Notes: generated from the letters alone by a model not told the origin. Counted from the first letter of the stretch, positions 24,053 to 36,451 are shown. The stretch is DNA of 64,000 nucleotides from Citrus sinensis (GCF_022201045.2 NC_068558.1:50385501-50449500); one strand, 5' to 3'. Numbers and translations: made by a program.

Positions 24053-24348
24053 GTTCCATCACCACGTGCCTTCAAGAGTCAGCGAGAGGTAGACCATCGA
24101 AAATCTCTGACACGTCAGCAAAATTGGGTCACGCACAAGATTTGGATCTTAGCTAATCAGTGCTCAAGCACGGACGCTCTATACAAATGTATCAAGTCCG
24201 GTTATTAACGGGTCAAATCAGTCTAACCCATTTACGAACAGGCCGGCTTTGGGATTAGCCCATTAGCATTCATGTATATTTAATAATTTTCTCATTCTTA
24301 GTTCTTACCGTTTTCGTATTTTTATACGTAAATCTTTATTTATATCGT
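24053..24348. other. TAD1 5' flank
   Basis: Upstream DNA of TAD1 (promoter and leader, read on the minus strand). No distinct core promoter element stands out. It ends at the target site of the first hAT-like element. Confidence 0.4.
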
Positions 24349-24356
24349 TATTATTA

Positions 24357-25330
24357 GGGATGGCAATGGATTGGATCTGATCTAAGATTCACGTGATTCA
24401 AATCTAATCGGATCAGATTTGGATCGGTTTAAAATAGATTTGGATCGGATTTGCATATTAATGTGTGGATCTAAGACAGATCTGGAACAAGTTTGGATCT
24501 ATCTTAATATTTAAATCTATATCCATATCCACTCATCTTTTATTTTAATTTAATTTTAAAATTTTCTTAACAATTATGGAATTATAATGATAATAAATTT
24601 TATTCATAGCATATTAGTGGTATTTACAATGCATTTAAACTCTTAAAACTTAAAGGTTAGTTTTGTAAATTTAAAGGTTAGCCATCCCCAAAGCATGTAC
24701 ATGCAATATTCAAATCCAAGTAATACAACCTAGCAATTTATTTTATTATATTGACCAAATAATTTTTAAGGAATATAGTTATTCATATATTTAGTCAAAT
24801 ATGGTCATAATAAAAATAATAAATGATTGAATATAAATCATATTTAATTTATATATCATTATTTAATATTATAGAAATGAGGGTGGGTGTGTTGTGGATA
24901 TTAGAATGATGGAGACAATAGAATATGAAATTGATGTTACTCCTGCAATTACTTTTGAAAGATATTTTATTATCTTTCTTATTTGTTTATTTCGGTGTAA
25001 AAATATAAGCTACAATATTTATTATATTTTTGAGAAAAATTATATAATTTATTTGTTATCAATACATTTAGCCTTCAATTTTCATTCTAAAAAATTATTA
25101 CTTTTTAATTGATGAGTTTTAGAATTCATGACGGATCTAGAGTAGATTTGGATTTTAATTTTTTTCGAATTTTGAGCGGATATATATATTTATTTCTTTT
25201 TTGAATTTGAATATGGGACGAAAAATATGGATTCATGACAGATATGGAGCAAATACAGATCTTAATTTTTATTATGGATCTGGATCTGGAGTAGAGTAGA
25301 TCCAACTCATATCTGCCACATTGTCATCCC
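24357..25330. mobile_element. hAT-like non-autonomous element 1 (GATC-word type)
   Basis: A 974-base element with ends GGGATGGCAATG and CATTGTCATCCC, flanked by perfect 8-base direct repeats TATTATTA (24349-24356 and 25331-25338), the signature of hAT transposition. Both ends, for about 200 bases inward, are built of iterated words such as GGATCTG, GATTTGGATC and GGATCGGAT; the middle is plain AT-rich DNA. No transposase frame is seen (the 72-codon frame at 24894 has no recognisable family), so it would move only with a helper. The perfect duplication suggests fairly recent insertion. Confidence 0.75.
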
Positions 25331-25338
25331 TATTATTA

Positions 25339-26580
25339 TACAGATGTTTGTTGGGCAATTGTATGATGTCAAACACCAAAACTTATTTTAACTAAAATTA
25401 TTTTCTTATCTTATGTTACATTTTAATTTTGAAAGCCTATTCTAATAGTACAAAGAGATATTATTTACTTTACTCTAATCTCGATCACTTTATGAATGAA
25501 AATAACTCTTAATAGATGGTTATTACACTCATCCTCCTCCTTTTTACCGTTGGGTTACATTTATAATTGGGGTTCTTATCCTCAGGAACTATTGTTTGTG
25601 TTTTATATTCAAAATTTTATCTAAAATAATAACGGATCAAATGAATTGGTTTGATAGTAAGATATAAAAAAAATGAATAAATTTTATTTAATTTTTTTGA
25701 CTCAATAAAATAACAGGTTGGCTTCAAATAACAAATCTTAATCAAACACAAAAACCACTTCAACGCCTGTGATTTTGCCTTTTCGATTTGGGAATCATGA
25801 AATTCAAAAACTAACCTGTAAAGCCGACCTTTCACATTTATTAAATTAAAATCTCAATCATGGAATTACGATCCCTTTTTTTTTTTTCATCCTTTACAGA
25901 TATTTAAGAAAATTAAGATATTAATTCACAGATACTACCACACTGGATTAGGTTGTGGAATGAAGGGTGCAGGAGAATTTAACAAAACGACAGTTACATT
26001 TAATCGATTCTCAACAGTTGCGAAACAGCACAAACCAACACAACATCTATTAACTTTTCAATCCATCAAATTCAATGTAACCGTATACATAATTTATATA
26101 CGCTGTAAGCCCCACACATGTTCTGCAATCAGCACAACGCTGCTGTCGAAAACTAGGAATGGAGCATTTCACGCTCATGTAAGCTCGTGTAGTTACCTCC
26201 AATTTAATTCTTTTTATATTCTGTGTAGCTTTGTCCATTTGTAATAAATAGGTCTCTGCTCCATGTAAATGACCAACTACCCCTACAATTGAATTTAGTC
26301 ATGCAAGTTTTTGTAGTATTGATTAATTTCAAGCTTATAAATTCCGTATCATAATCCTAAATTGATAACTTTTGAATTGTTACTTATTATTTGGTGTTAC
26401 ATGATTAATAAATTACTACAAAATTTTTTTACAGAATTTTCTAATGTCATTATCAAATCATACATTTCAGGTTATGCCTTTTTTTTTTGCAACACAATTC
26501 ATGTCGCTAACTCTAATGTTAAAATATAAAATTATTAAAAAAATAATAATTACCTAATACATGACCATCATTAATTAGCA
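25339..26580. other. AT-rich spacer between two hAT-like elements
   Basis: No gene is supported. Frames at 25617-25835 and 25960-26244 are short, unconserved in appearance and lack splice or family signals. T-rich runs occur at about 25874-25889 and 26479-26489. Confidence 0.5.
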
Positions 26581-26588
26581 TCGTACAT

Positions 26589-27602
26589 AGGGATGGCAAA
26601 AATTCCCACGGGGACGGGTACCCTCGGGGATTTTCCCCATTCGGGGAGGGTATGGGGATAATTTCATACCCAATTTCTTATTCAGGGAGGGGACGGGAAA
26701 TTTTTTTTATCCAATTTCTTATTCGGGGAGAGGACGGGGATGAGGTGGAATCCCCATCCCCTACCCATTTCCCCATTTTAATTTTTAATTTTATTTTAAT
26801 TTTTTAAAATTACTAGTAAATAAATAATAAAATTTAAATTATAAAATTATAAATATTGGTAAAAATAAAAAATATCAAAATATTTATATTATTAAACTTT
26901 TAGGCCTAATTCACTAATTAAAGTCTTAAATTTTTATTTAGGACATTAAAAAGACCGAGTAGATTCTATTAGCCAAATATTTTTTTTAATTTTAATATTC
27001 TTTAAATATTTTAAACTTAAATCTATTTTTTATTTATTTTTAGATGTTATAATTGCCCACAACGAATCATAATTTTAATATCTAATCTAATCTAATCTAA
27101 TCTAATATTTACTTTTGATTTGCTCCGATTTAACTATTGTGTTGTAAAAGGAATAGTCCACATTTATAAAGTGCCCACGCCACCATTGAAAAAGTTAATT
27201 TTGAATCTAAATTCGATTTTATTTGTAACAATTTTGTATTAAACTATTAATTTGTTCATAATAGTTTGTAAAAGAAGTTTGTATTCCTAGCATGTTGCGT
27301 TACCTACTAATTTAATGTATGTGACTTTTGTAATAGATATTAATGTAAGATATATTTTGAACTTTACTTTTATTTGAATTTTTTATTTTAATATGATTAA
27401 CTCAAAATTGAAAAAAAAATGTATTAGTTATTCGGGGATCGGGAACCCTCGGGGATCCCCTGTTATTATTCGGGGAGGGGATGGAGATTCTCTCAAGTAA
27501 TTCTGACGGGGAAGGGGAGGGGACGGAGACATACGCAAAATATCGGGGATAGGTACGGGGAGATCGGTCCCCTCCCCTCCCCTCCCCATTGCCATCCCTG
27601 AT
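26589..27602. mobile_element. hAT-like non-autonomous element 2 (G-run type)
   Basis: About 1014 bases with ends AGGGATGGCAA and TTGCCATCCCT, flanked by TCGTACAT at 26581-26588 and 27603-27610, an 8-base duplication. The right terminus has two or three extra bases, so the exact end is uncertain. The outer 150-180 bases on each side are packed with CGGGGA, GGGGACGGG and TTATTCGGGGAG words, with several closely spaced G-runs. The middle is AT-rich and includes a (TAATC)5-like run near 27080-27102. No coding capacity. The ends match element 1, but the subterminal words differ. Confidence 0.7.
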
Positions 27603-27610
27603 TCGTACAT

Positions 27611-29744
27611 TTGAGATGCAAGTCTATATTCCTAATTTGTAAAGTTTTAATTTACTTATATATTATAAGTTTGTAATACGAAAAGATACTTTAGTAAGTT
27701 CAAAAATTTTACCCAAAAAATATATAGAGCAAATAGATAAAGTTTAAATTAATTTTTTTAGTTCCCAAATCTCGTAAGTTCAAATTCGTAGCCAATCAAA
27801 GAAAACTATTTGAAAACCATTTAATTAAACCTTTGGGTACTGATATAAGCCTATTTTAATATAAGTAATGATATAGCCATGAATATTTTTATATAAATAA
27901 TGTTGTATAAACTAATGTAATATAATGTAATTAGGTAATTAAAACTATAAAGTTCTTACACATAGTTCTTTGTTTTAGAAAATAAAAAGATCGAAGCATA
28001 ATTGCTAACTCTTTGAGGAGTTGGGCCTTCTACAACTCAATAATGAGTGAACAAACTTGTTCAATGTCTTTTATTCGTGCCCTAGGGTGCTTATGTACAA
28101 GTGCATTACAACTATGTACCATGAGGAAAATTGCATTACAACCACGTACCATAAGGAAAAACTAAGAATAATAAAGTAGAAAAACTAGCAAAGCAACTAA
28201 CGATGTGTCTACTTCACTAACAAATTTTACTTCACTTATTCTTGACTAATAAAAGAAAAAAATGACTTATTATTGACTAATTCAAATAGAAATAAAAATA
28301 TATTTGTAAAAAATCACTTGCATGATTTATTTTTATTGTTTATCCTTTTAATCAATCAATCATGTTATAACATATTGATGTATATAAGTGTTTGTAATTG
28401 TAATATTATAATTTTTAAGGGTGATCTTTTACCTACCCCAAATGATTGACGTGTTCCGCTGCACATCCAATTTCATTAGTTTTTCAGTTATTCCCAACGG
28501 CTCCATTTGATTTTTTCTTGAATGACCAAAATGCCCCTTTCTTTGAATTCAAATAAGTTTTACTACATAAAGCGTAGTCCAACATTTTAGATTTATGCTA
28601 ATGTCCTTAAATAAAAGGTTAATTACATAGCACATGCCTTTATTTTTTTAAAGTAAAGGAAAAAGATTTCATTTTAATTGCAATTAAAAAACTTCTTCTT
28701 ACAAATCCATTGTCAACATTAATGTTTTTCCGTAGAAAAATCTTATCAATTTATAAAACACATGGCCACAAATAAAAATTTAATAGAGGAAGATATTCTC
28801 GTCCACAAAGAAATCTGGATATAGAATAAAATAAAAATAAATTAAAAAAAGTCATAACAAATTCACTATGATTTGAATCACAATCAAATTTGTCTCTTCC
28901 GCAACCATTTTCATCGTCACAAAATCCTTATCCACCACCATATTCTTCAACCCAATTTGTAAAATTACCCACGAATCATTAATCAGAGCGTTTGATTTTA
29001 AAAACATAAAATAAAATTGAAAAGAAAACAAAGTAAAAAAGAGATAGAATTGAGGAGTATTTCCATTAAAATTAACTGAAGGCACGGGATTGCAAGTCTA
29101 CCCTGCACCATCAAACTGAGCTGAAAAAGTAATAGAATTGGGTGGACGATGAAACGAGTCAATTTCGTTGGATGCACCGTACAAAATGTCAATTCATTGA
29201 GGGGGTTAGGCCAAAAATTACCCTAATTTTTTAATATAAACGGATAGGCAGATTATATATCCTTATTTTAAGAGGGATGTCAATGATAAAACAACTGAGT
29301 GAATTCGTGAAAGCACGAGTAATGCGAGCGCGTGGGAGGATGAGATAGTCGCCAGCGAGCATTTTTATTGAAAGGGTACGACTCATTGAAGCGAAACTTA
29401 AGTCTGACGTGTTATTTCTTTTGGCTCTGTCCTAAAACGCTCCCGTATGGCACATGCCGACACCGCAGTTTCTCAAGTACTGCTCACACGTGGCAGCATA
29501 ATAGAACGTTCCCGACTTTACTGGTCGGCAAAAAGCAACCATGCTCAATGCTTTGATGTCAATATCTCTCCGAAACGAAACCAAAGAATGAAGATCCACC
29601 GTTGGATATGCTTTTTTTCCGCGTAAAATCAGCGGGATAACACAAGATCAACGGTGATTAGACCATGTGCGTACTCGAAATAATCGAGCTCACATGACAA
29701 AACATATTTGATTGTTCAGCTACACTCTTCGAGTGAGAGACGCT
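27611..29744. other. Intergenic, AT-rich, before remorin
   Basis: No gene is supported. A two-copy tandem unit of about 31 bases (GCATTACAAC-ACGTACCAT-AGGAAAA type) sits at about 28102-28165. The last 400 bases are likely remorin promoter. The frames at 28852-29192 overlap on the same strand in different registers and show no family features. Confidence 0.5.
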
Positions 29745-29757
29745 GTATATATATTAT
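29745..29757 (+). promoter_or_regulatory. Probable TATA box of remorin gene
   Basis: GTATATATATTAT lies about 130-140 bases upstream of the remorin ATG. That suits a transcription start near 29780 and a leader of about 105 bases. Inferred from position and sequence. Confidence 0.5.
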
Positions 29758-29885
29758 ATCACGTAGAGATTAGAGAGAGCCCCACTGAGGGAACAGAGCC
29801 ATATTGCACATTATTGAAAGAAAATATTGAGAAGCTAATCGCTTTGTCGTAGTGAGCTGTATACGCGAAGTCTCTGTAGACGATA

Positions 29886-32800
29886 ATGGCAGAGGAGCAA
29901 GTGAAGAAAGTAGAAGCTGAGACGCCAGCGGCCCCAGCTCCAGCTCCAGCTCTTGCTCCAGCTCCGGCTCCGGCTGTCCCCAACAACGACGTCGCGGAGG
30001 AGAAAGCTGTTGCTCAATTACATGATCAAGAGAAGCCTGTTGATGACTCCAAAGCTCTCGCAGTAGTTGATCGTAAGCTCTCTCTCTCTCTCTCTGTCTG
30101 CGAACATAAGTATATAATTTTAATTGCTGCTATTTTAGACTAATTATTCTTTAAATTAATATTGAATGCTTTTACAGGACCTGAGAAAACAAACAGCTTG
30201 TATCAAACGAGCTTAATACAATTAACTGACTTATGGAGATTTAAATTTTCATTGTTTTTATACATAAAAATAAATAGAAAATATTAAATAGTTTTGATCA
30301 TTTGCGCCTACTCTGTTTTTTGAAAATTTAAAGAGATTAAATGATGGAGTTTTAGTGTTCAATTCAGGATTATTTTTCTCAATTTTGATCCATTTATGTT
30401 TAGTTTTCTGTTTTCTGAATTTGATTTCTTTCTTTTTCCTTTAATTTTATATAAATGAATATTTTTGTAGATTTAATTTTATATAAAAAAGAAGATTTTA
30501 ATAATAATAATAATAGAAAAAGACTCATGAATATATTTGTAGCCAATGAAATTTCTTAAGTACCCTTTGTCTCATAATAATCATTAAGGTTTTTGGGTCT
30601 AATTTTTATTATTGAGAACCCCTTTTTGAGAGACAGCTTCTCTCCGGTTTGTGTGAAAAAAATCATTTCTTTTTCTCTGTTGATCATTTTTGCAATTTAA
30701 TATCAAAGCGTTACTTTTGCACATAGAATACTTTTATTTTATATATATATATATATATAGCGGATTAGGCATAAATCAAGATGCTTGTCCACTTTGTTCC
30801 ATGATTGATGACACTTTAACCAACAACTTATGAAAAGCTTACCGTATTCTATGCATGCTTTAATTAGATGATGGAAGAAATTAACCCTATGCTTTACACC
30901 ATAGGATTCCAAAAGGAGAGAAAATGATGGGTTTAATCTAAAATTAATGTTGACGGTAGGGTTGATAACAGCTAAGATTCCTTTCTAATTGCTGACGATT
31001 GGACTTCCACTTTACTAGATTTTCCATAATGCAAATTTGATAATTATTGTAATTAGTAAATTTAGCATGCATACAAATCTCATCATATTACTAACTGTCT
31101 ACTATACAAAATACTTGCAATGTACAGCAAAAAGATTTCCCTTTCCCTACGTTAGCCTACTTTGACTTGGCTAATGGCTATTGCTTTATTGTAGAAGTTA
31201 TTGTGTATTGTAAATATTCATGTAAATCATGTATTGGTATCCCTTGCTTTAAGGGATCAAAGCACAAGCCATATCCTCAATAGGTTGGAAGGAGATCCTA
31301 TGGTTTCTGGGAAAATCATTTTCTTGCAACATATCATATGTAGGAAGAAACGGGAGTTTACAATTTCTCTTGACTGTTCTTTCATAATATTGAAGCCACT
31401 TATATTTCTTTCCTCCAAAGAATGGAATCTGGTGCACAACCAGGTGAAGTTGTTTTACCAGACCTGCCTCGCATGAGCTTGCAATTAGAGGGGTATTATC
31501 CTGTTCAGTCATCAATAAGAGGGGCTTATCATGTAAACTACCTTGAATGATGCTAGCTTGCATGCTTTAAGCATGTTATTTAAAGACTAAGGCCACCCAT
31601 TATACCATAAGATCTGATAAAAACATACAATAATAGTTACTGAAAGGAAAAACTCATTCTAAATTCGAAAATGGACATCCACTTTCATGCATTTTCCTTT
31701 GCTAGGTCAAAAAATAATGTAAATCTAGTTCTTTCATAATATGGTTAGTGTTGCATATGTATTTTCTCATCGGAGTACTAGATTTATGTATTTCCATATA
31801 TTGCCTTTGACAGAAACTCCAGATTCGGCCAAAAAGAAAATTTCAGGGGAAAAGAAAATTTCTGGATCGCATGATAGAGGTAAGGTTTGGGAGTACTTCT
31901 GAGAACCTATTTGTTATCTTCTTTATCATGACAGTTGCATAGAACAATCAAATGTTTGCATTAGAGATCACAAGACAATTAGCAAAAGAAATGAGCCAAT
32001 AATCCTTTTTCTTGCATCTAAGTTAGGGCTGCAGATGTAAATTGTCACATTTTCCATTATTCCAAGTGACTATTGTTTTGCTTTGTTTCTTGTCTAAATT
32101 TTCTGTGGAGTGCAGTGAAATGTTTCAATTTTAATTGAATATACAGAAGTTCCTAAACGAATAACATGTGGTTTCATGTTATGCTTTTTCAGATGTTGCT
32201 CTTGCAGAGGTCGAAAAGGAAAAGAGAGAGTCTTTTATCAAGGCATGGGAAGAGAGTGAAAAAACAAAAGCAGAGAATAAGTAAGGCTTTCCCTAACTTG
32301 TCTTTCTTTTAACAAAAATGCTAGGACTGGTATGCAGCAATATTATTACGCTGGGAGTGCTAGTCACCTTTAACTTAAACATTTTAACCAATGATTAAGC
32401 AAAAAATATAAATCAGTTCTTTTCCGTCTGGGATCTGATTTTGAATGAGTTGTGTTGAAAATGTTGAACAGGGCTCAGAAAAAGCTCTCAGCTGTTGCTG
32501 CATGGGAAAATAGCAAGAAAGCATCTCTAGAAGCCAAACTGAAAAAGATTGAGGTAACTTAGCCCCTCTTGTGTATTGTTGTACATCTTTGGATTTTTAT
32601 TTTATTTTTATATCTACTTTGTGGAAGCAACCAAACATGATTCTGGCAGCTTCAAGTTTACATTCAACTTAAGTATATTAATAATTGGTAGGAACAACTG
32701 GAGAGGAAGAAGGCAGAGTATGCTGAAAAAATGAAAAATAAGGTAGCTCTAGTTCACAAGGAAGCAGAAGAGAAAAGGGCAATGGTTGAAGCTAGACGGG

Positions 32801-32886
32801 GAGAAGACGTTCTTAAGGCTGAGGAGATAGCTGCAAAATATCGGGCTACTGGGACCACTCCAAAGAAGCTCCTCGGTTGCTTCTGA
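29886..32886 (+). CDS. Remorin (plasma-membrane nanodomain protein)
   Basis: Five exons: 29886-30072, 31814-31879, 32193-32280, 32472-32553 and 32692-32886, giving 205 residues. The N-terminus is disordered and rich in Pro-Ala repeats (APAPALAPAPAPA). The C-terminal remorin domain begins around ESFIKAWEESEKTKAENKAQ and includes KKLSAVAAWENSKKASLEAK and EQLERKKAEYAEKMKNK, a coiled coil, and RRGEDVLKAEEIAAKYRATG. It ends KKLLGCF, a short hydrophobic tail with a Cys that can be S-acylated and anchors remorins to the inner leaflet. Remorins organise membrane nanodomains, restrict plasmodesmal transport and affect virus movement and symbiosis. This is the classic group 1 type (StREM1.3-like). Intron 1 is unusually long (1741 bases). 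Confidence 0.95.
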
Positions 32887-33635
32887 AATCAAATTGTTTT
32901 TGCAAGTGGTATATTTTTTGTGTTTATGATTATGACTCCCAACTTTATATCTGTATACTTTCTTGTGTCATTGGTGTGCTGTTTTGTGTGTAAATCTCAA
33001 TGGAACTAAAGCAAATGATAAGATCGAAGTGTTGTGGAATAGAAGTACTATCTGTCTTTTTATTTGTTTGAAACAATAAATATGACTTTCTTAATCCAAG
33101 TTCAGAAGCCGTTACCTTTTACATTCAATTTCATTTATTTACTGAACCGTTTCCTCAAAATTTTTGTAAAATCTATCTGAACATTGTTCATTGATCAGTT
33201 TGCTTCTTCTATTTTTGTAACTAAAATATATGAACAATGTCCAAATTAGGAATCTGCTAGAGAAGTTCTTATGAAAGCAGGCCAAAAGGAAATGAAACCG
33301 TATCTACAAAACTTGAATGCAAAATTGACAGATGCAAAACCGAAATTCTACTGAATAATAAGTATCATACAGAATAAGTATTTGCATATCTAATTGATAG
33401 GTTCAAACCGGGTTAGGGAACTTATATATCTTCTATACATGCCAAATAAACTGGGTTTCCGGTTAAACCTATTGATGGTACATTAAATCCTCTAAAACCT
33501 ACCCAGTTGAAAGAAACTACACCTCTTAACCACCACAAAATTCTCATTTCTCCACTTTTTAACTTCATAACTCATAAGGTTCTGATGCCAAAATTCAAGA
33601 TCAAAAGTTAAGCAACACCCAACGAAACAGCTTGC
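32887..33635. other. Convergent gap between remorin and MYB17-like gene
   Basis: This holds the 3' UTRs of two genes that face each other. AACAATAAATATG near 33072 includes an AATAAA polyadenylation signal in the right place for remorin. No further gene is seen. Confidence 0.55.
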
Positions 33636-35142
33636 TTAGAGCGGGCAGATCAATGAGTCTCCAGTGAACATTGCAGAAGAAGCAAAATAGTTATCTTCTA
33701 AGAAACTCATATCATTGTTAATGGGAAAATCTAACAGCAATTGCAGAGAAGAGTCTGAAGAATCCTGCAAGTCATTGGAACTCGAGGTATCAGACCCTGC
33801 AACCATATCCTCGGTGCATGACTTAGAGCTCTTGCATTCTGTATCTTCATTTTGATTGCTTGGCGTAGCAGAGGACCCTGCTAAGTTGTGTCCGATCTCC
33901 GTTGAGACCGCTGAAACTGATCCACATTTTGTGGAAGAAGAAACCTGAGAATTCGGGCTTTGACATGCAGTTTTCACTCCCTTATTGAACTTCCTGAACG
34001 ATTCTCCAACCTCAGAATTCCACATGCGAAGAAAATGATCAGAATCAGTCTTTCCCATAGATGGTGTATTGAAGAGTAAGGATTCCCTGGAAAGCCTAGC
34101 TTCGGCTTCAAGCCTAGCACTCTCCCACTGTGCCATGTGGCGGGTGGTCGGAGTTGCAGGCGCTTTGATGGCTGGTCCAGAAGAGCTGAAGGGCTCATGA
34201 GTTTGTGGATCAAGACCCATGAGGAGCATCCGCTTCTTCAGGTGGGTGTTCCACAAGTTCTTGATCTCGTTATCAGTTCTTCCAGGGAGCTGAGAGGCAA
34301 TGGCAGCCCACCTGAAATCCATGCATATTAGAGTTATTTCTACAGCCCAAAATGTCAAACAAACCAAAAACTAACGCAACCACGGTGTCGGGCTCAAGCA
34401 TAATCGATCACGAATGGAATTTTGCCTCCCTAGAGCCAGAAGTTTAAAAAACTAAAGTTTCTTATGAATGAAAATGATCCAAAACGTAATTGAATATAGC
34501 AATTTAAAAAAGCCCAGCAGCAGGAAAGAGGACCTGTTTCCAAGAATGCCATGAAGCTGAATGACAAGCTTCTCTTCCTCTTCGGTAAAGGGGCCGCGCT
34601 TTATGTCTGGCCTAAGATAATTTGTCCACCTAAGCCGGCAACTCTTGCCACAGCGGAGAAGTCCTATAAAAGCAGAAAGATCATACTAGAACTCTAAAAC
34701 AGTTAATAGAAATTTTTTACCTAATCAGTCCTCAGAACATGATTAAAATTTTCAGTTATATTATATATCAGCCAAGTGGGATGTTTTATGATATCACAAA
34801 ATAAAAAATAGCATCACAGAGACTTTTTAACTTTCCTCATGTCCCTCAAATTCTTCGCATCCCAGCACTCAACATAGATCCATAAGACAGCACTTTATGT
34901 TTAACCATTGACAAAGCAAAAGGAAAAAGAAAAGTGTCTCTTTTCGTTCTAATGGCTTTTTAACCGAAAGAGAGAAAGAACGAATGAAAGATGAGAGTCA
35001 GAGTGAGACCTGCGAGCTTAGGAAGAGAACGCCAGCTGCCATGGCCATTCCGCTTGATGTATTCAACAAGAATCTCATCTTCTTCCGGAGCCCACGGCCC
35101 TTTCTTCAAACCCTTCTTATCACAACACGGTGTCCTTCCCAT
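33636..35142 (-). CDS. MYB17: R2R3-MYB transcription factor, MYB17-like
   Basis: Three exons (minus-strand order): 35142-35010, 34663-34534 and 34311-33636, giving 312 residues. The 133- and 130-base first exons and the intron phases are the standard R2R3-MYB pattern. R2 begins [20 protein letters not shown] and R3 begins [20 protein letters not shown], each with the regularly spaced helix-packing Trp (Phe in the first position of R3). The segment after the repeats ([17 protein letters not shown], then [20 protein letters not shown] and [13 protein letters not shown]) matches Arabidopsis MYB17/LMI2, which acts with LEAFY in floral meristem identity. The C-terminus has a Ser-rich region and an acidic patch ([16 protein letters not shown]), a likely activation domain. 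An in-frame ATG 30 bases upstream (35172) could add ten residues. Confidence 0.93.
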
Positions 35143-36292
35143 CTCTATCTCTTGTTCACTATCAATGCTCAACGACCACCACCAACAGTAGCACCACCCA
35201 ATGAACAGATAAAAGCAAACCCTTCAATCTTTAAAGCTCAGCTCACAGTTTGGTTGTGATTTGTGAAGCAAGCAAGTTACACACTAGTAACAGAGAAAAA
35301 AGGGCATTAAATGCTGCTACGGTATTTATCTAGGGAAAATCGAAAGTGAAAATTATTATCTGTTTATTGATTGTTGTTCTCATAAATACGTGGGTGCAAG
35401 CCAAGAGCATTAGAGCAGAGAGATGGGACGCTCAGCGAGGTTTAAGCTGGCTTTGCAATAAATATAGGGGGGTGTGTGTGTGTATCTACATATATGGATG
35501 GAGGGATGTATTTATGTTGACAATTACACGCATTGAGAAATTGAATCATCATTGAGCGCAAGGAAGAAACTTGTACAAACAGTAAAGAGAGTTAATGGGA
35601 GGGGTTTCGTTTATGGGGTTTTTCAGAAGCACAGAAGCAATAAAGACGAGAGAAAATGATGCAGTGAAGTTTGAAAGCGAAATGCATTAATGGCGGATTC
35701 TCATAAGCTAAGACAAAGAGAGGAACAATTTATGAAGAAAGAGAGAGTTATCGCTGTGACAGTGACTTTCACCGTACGGACACACATATGGTGAGAATCG
35801 GGTGTATCGCTTATGGCCGTTGATACGTCGGAGTTTTTTCATGGCAGAGTCACAGTGATGAATAATAAAAAAATTTATTATAATTCATTATTTCACGTGT
35901 GTGATTAAAATTCGTATTTTATTGTAGATAAATTCTAATATAGCCGAACCAATCACTTATTTATTTCGATTTTCTCTCTCTTTGGTGAGCCCTACTTAGT
36001 TCTCAAGAAAATAAATAATGGAAAAGCATTAATGACCATGAAACTACTTCACATTGAGTTTTTTTTTTCATTTATTTTTCGTTTGTTTAATAAGAGAAAA
36101 TAAATAAATCTACTAAATTCAGTAATGATTTAGTGAGGCACGTTGTCTAAGTTACACTTGTTTCAACAGCGTTTATGTGAAAAAATATTATGGAATTAGT
36201 AACGTGTTTGGTTACTTGTAAGATCATTCTTGTACAAAATGAACAATGCTTCTATTTCATAAAATGCTGGAATTTGAAAACTGAGACAGGCT
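35143..36292. other. MYB17-like promoter side
   Basis: Upstream DNA of the MYB gene. It has a short TG run near 35471-35483 and purine-rich stretches. The frame at 35346-35555 starts with a hydrophobic segment but has no recognisable family and includes the TG run, so I do not call it a gene. Confidence 0.45.
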
Positions 36293-36301
36293 TTGATTTG
36301 A

Positions 36302-36451
36302 GGATCGGGCTACAGTATAACTGTGGTACCATGTCACAATTGTATCAGTCGTTGAATCTATTTAAATGAGTGGAGTCTATTTAAATAGATAAAAATCTAA
36401 CGATAGGGTACAACTGTGGCACGATATGACAGTTGCACTACAGTTTTATCC
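36302..36451. mobile_element. 150-bp foldback MITE with 9-bp target duplication
   Basis: Perfect 9-base repeats TTGATTTGA (36293-36301 and 36452-36460) flank a 150-base element. Its ends pair imperfectly: GGATCGGGCTACAGTATAAC against GGATAAAACTGTAGTGCAAC. The pairing continues inward through ACTGTGGTACCATG-like and TCTATTTAAAT words. A 9-base duplication is typical of Mutator-like (MULE) elements. It carries no protein. Confidence 0.7.

Noticed and set aside
24894-25112. Possible transposase remnant in hAT-like element 1
   Set aside because: The 72-codon frame is AT-driven and shows no hAT dimerisation or catalytic motif.
27061-29744. LTR retroelement or tRNA genes in the large gaps
   Set aside because: I looked for long direct repeats with TG..CA ends, polymerase motifs and tRNA B-box GGTTCGAATCC-like words in the gaps and saw none.
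29759-30017. Gly/Ala/Ser-rich frames antisense to remorin exon 1
   Set aside because: Mirror images of the Pro-Ala repeat on the coding strand.
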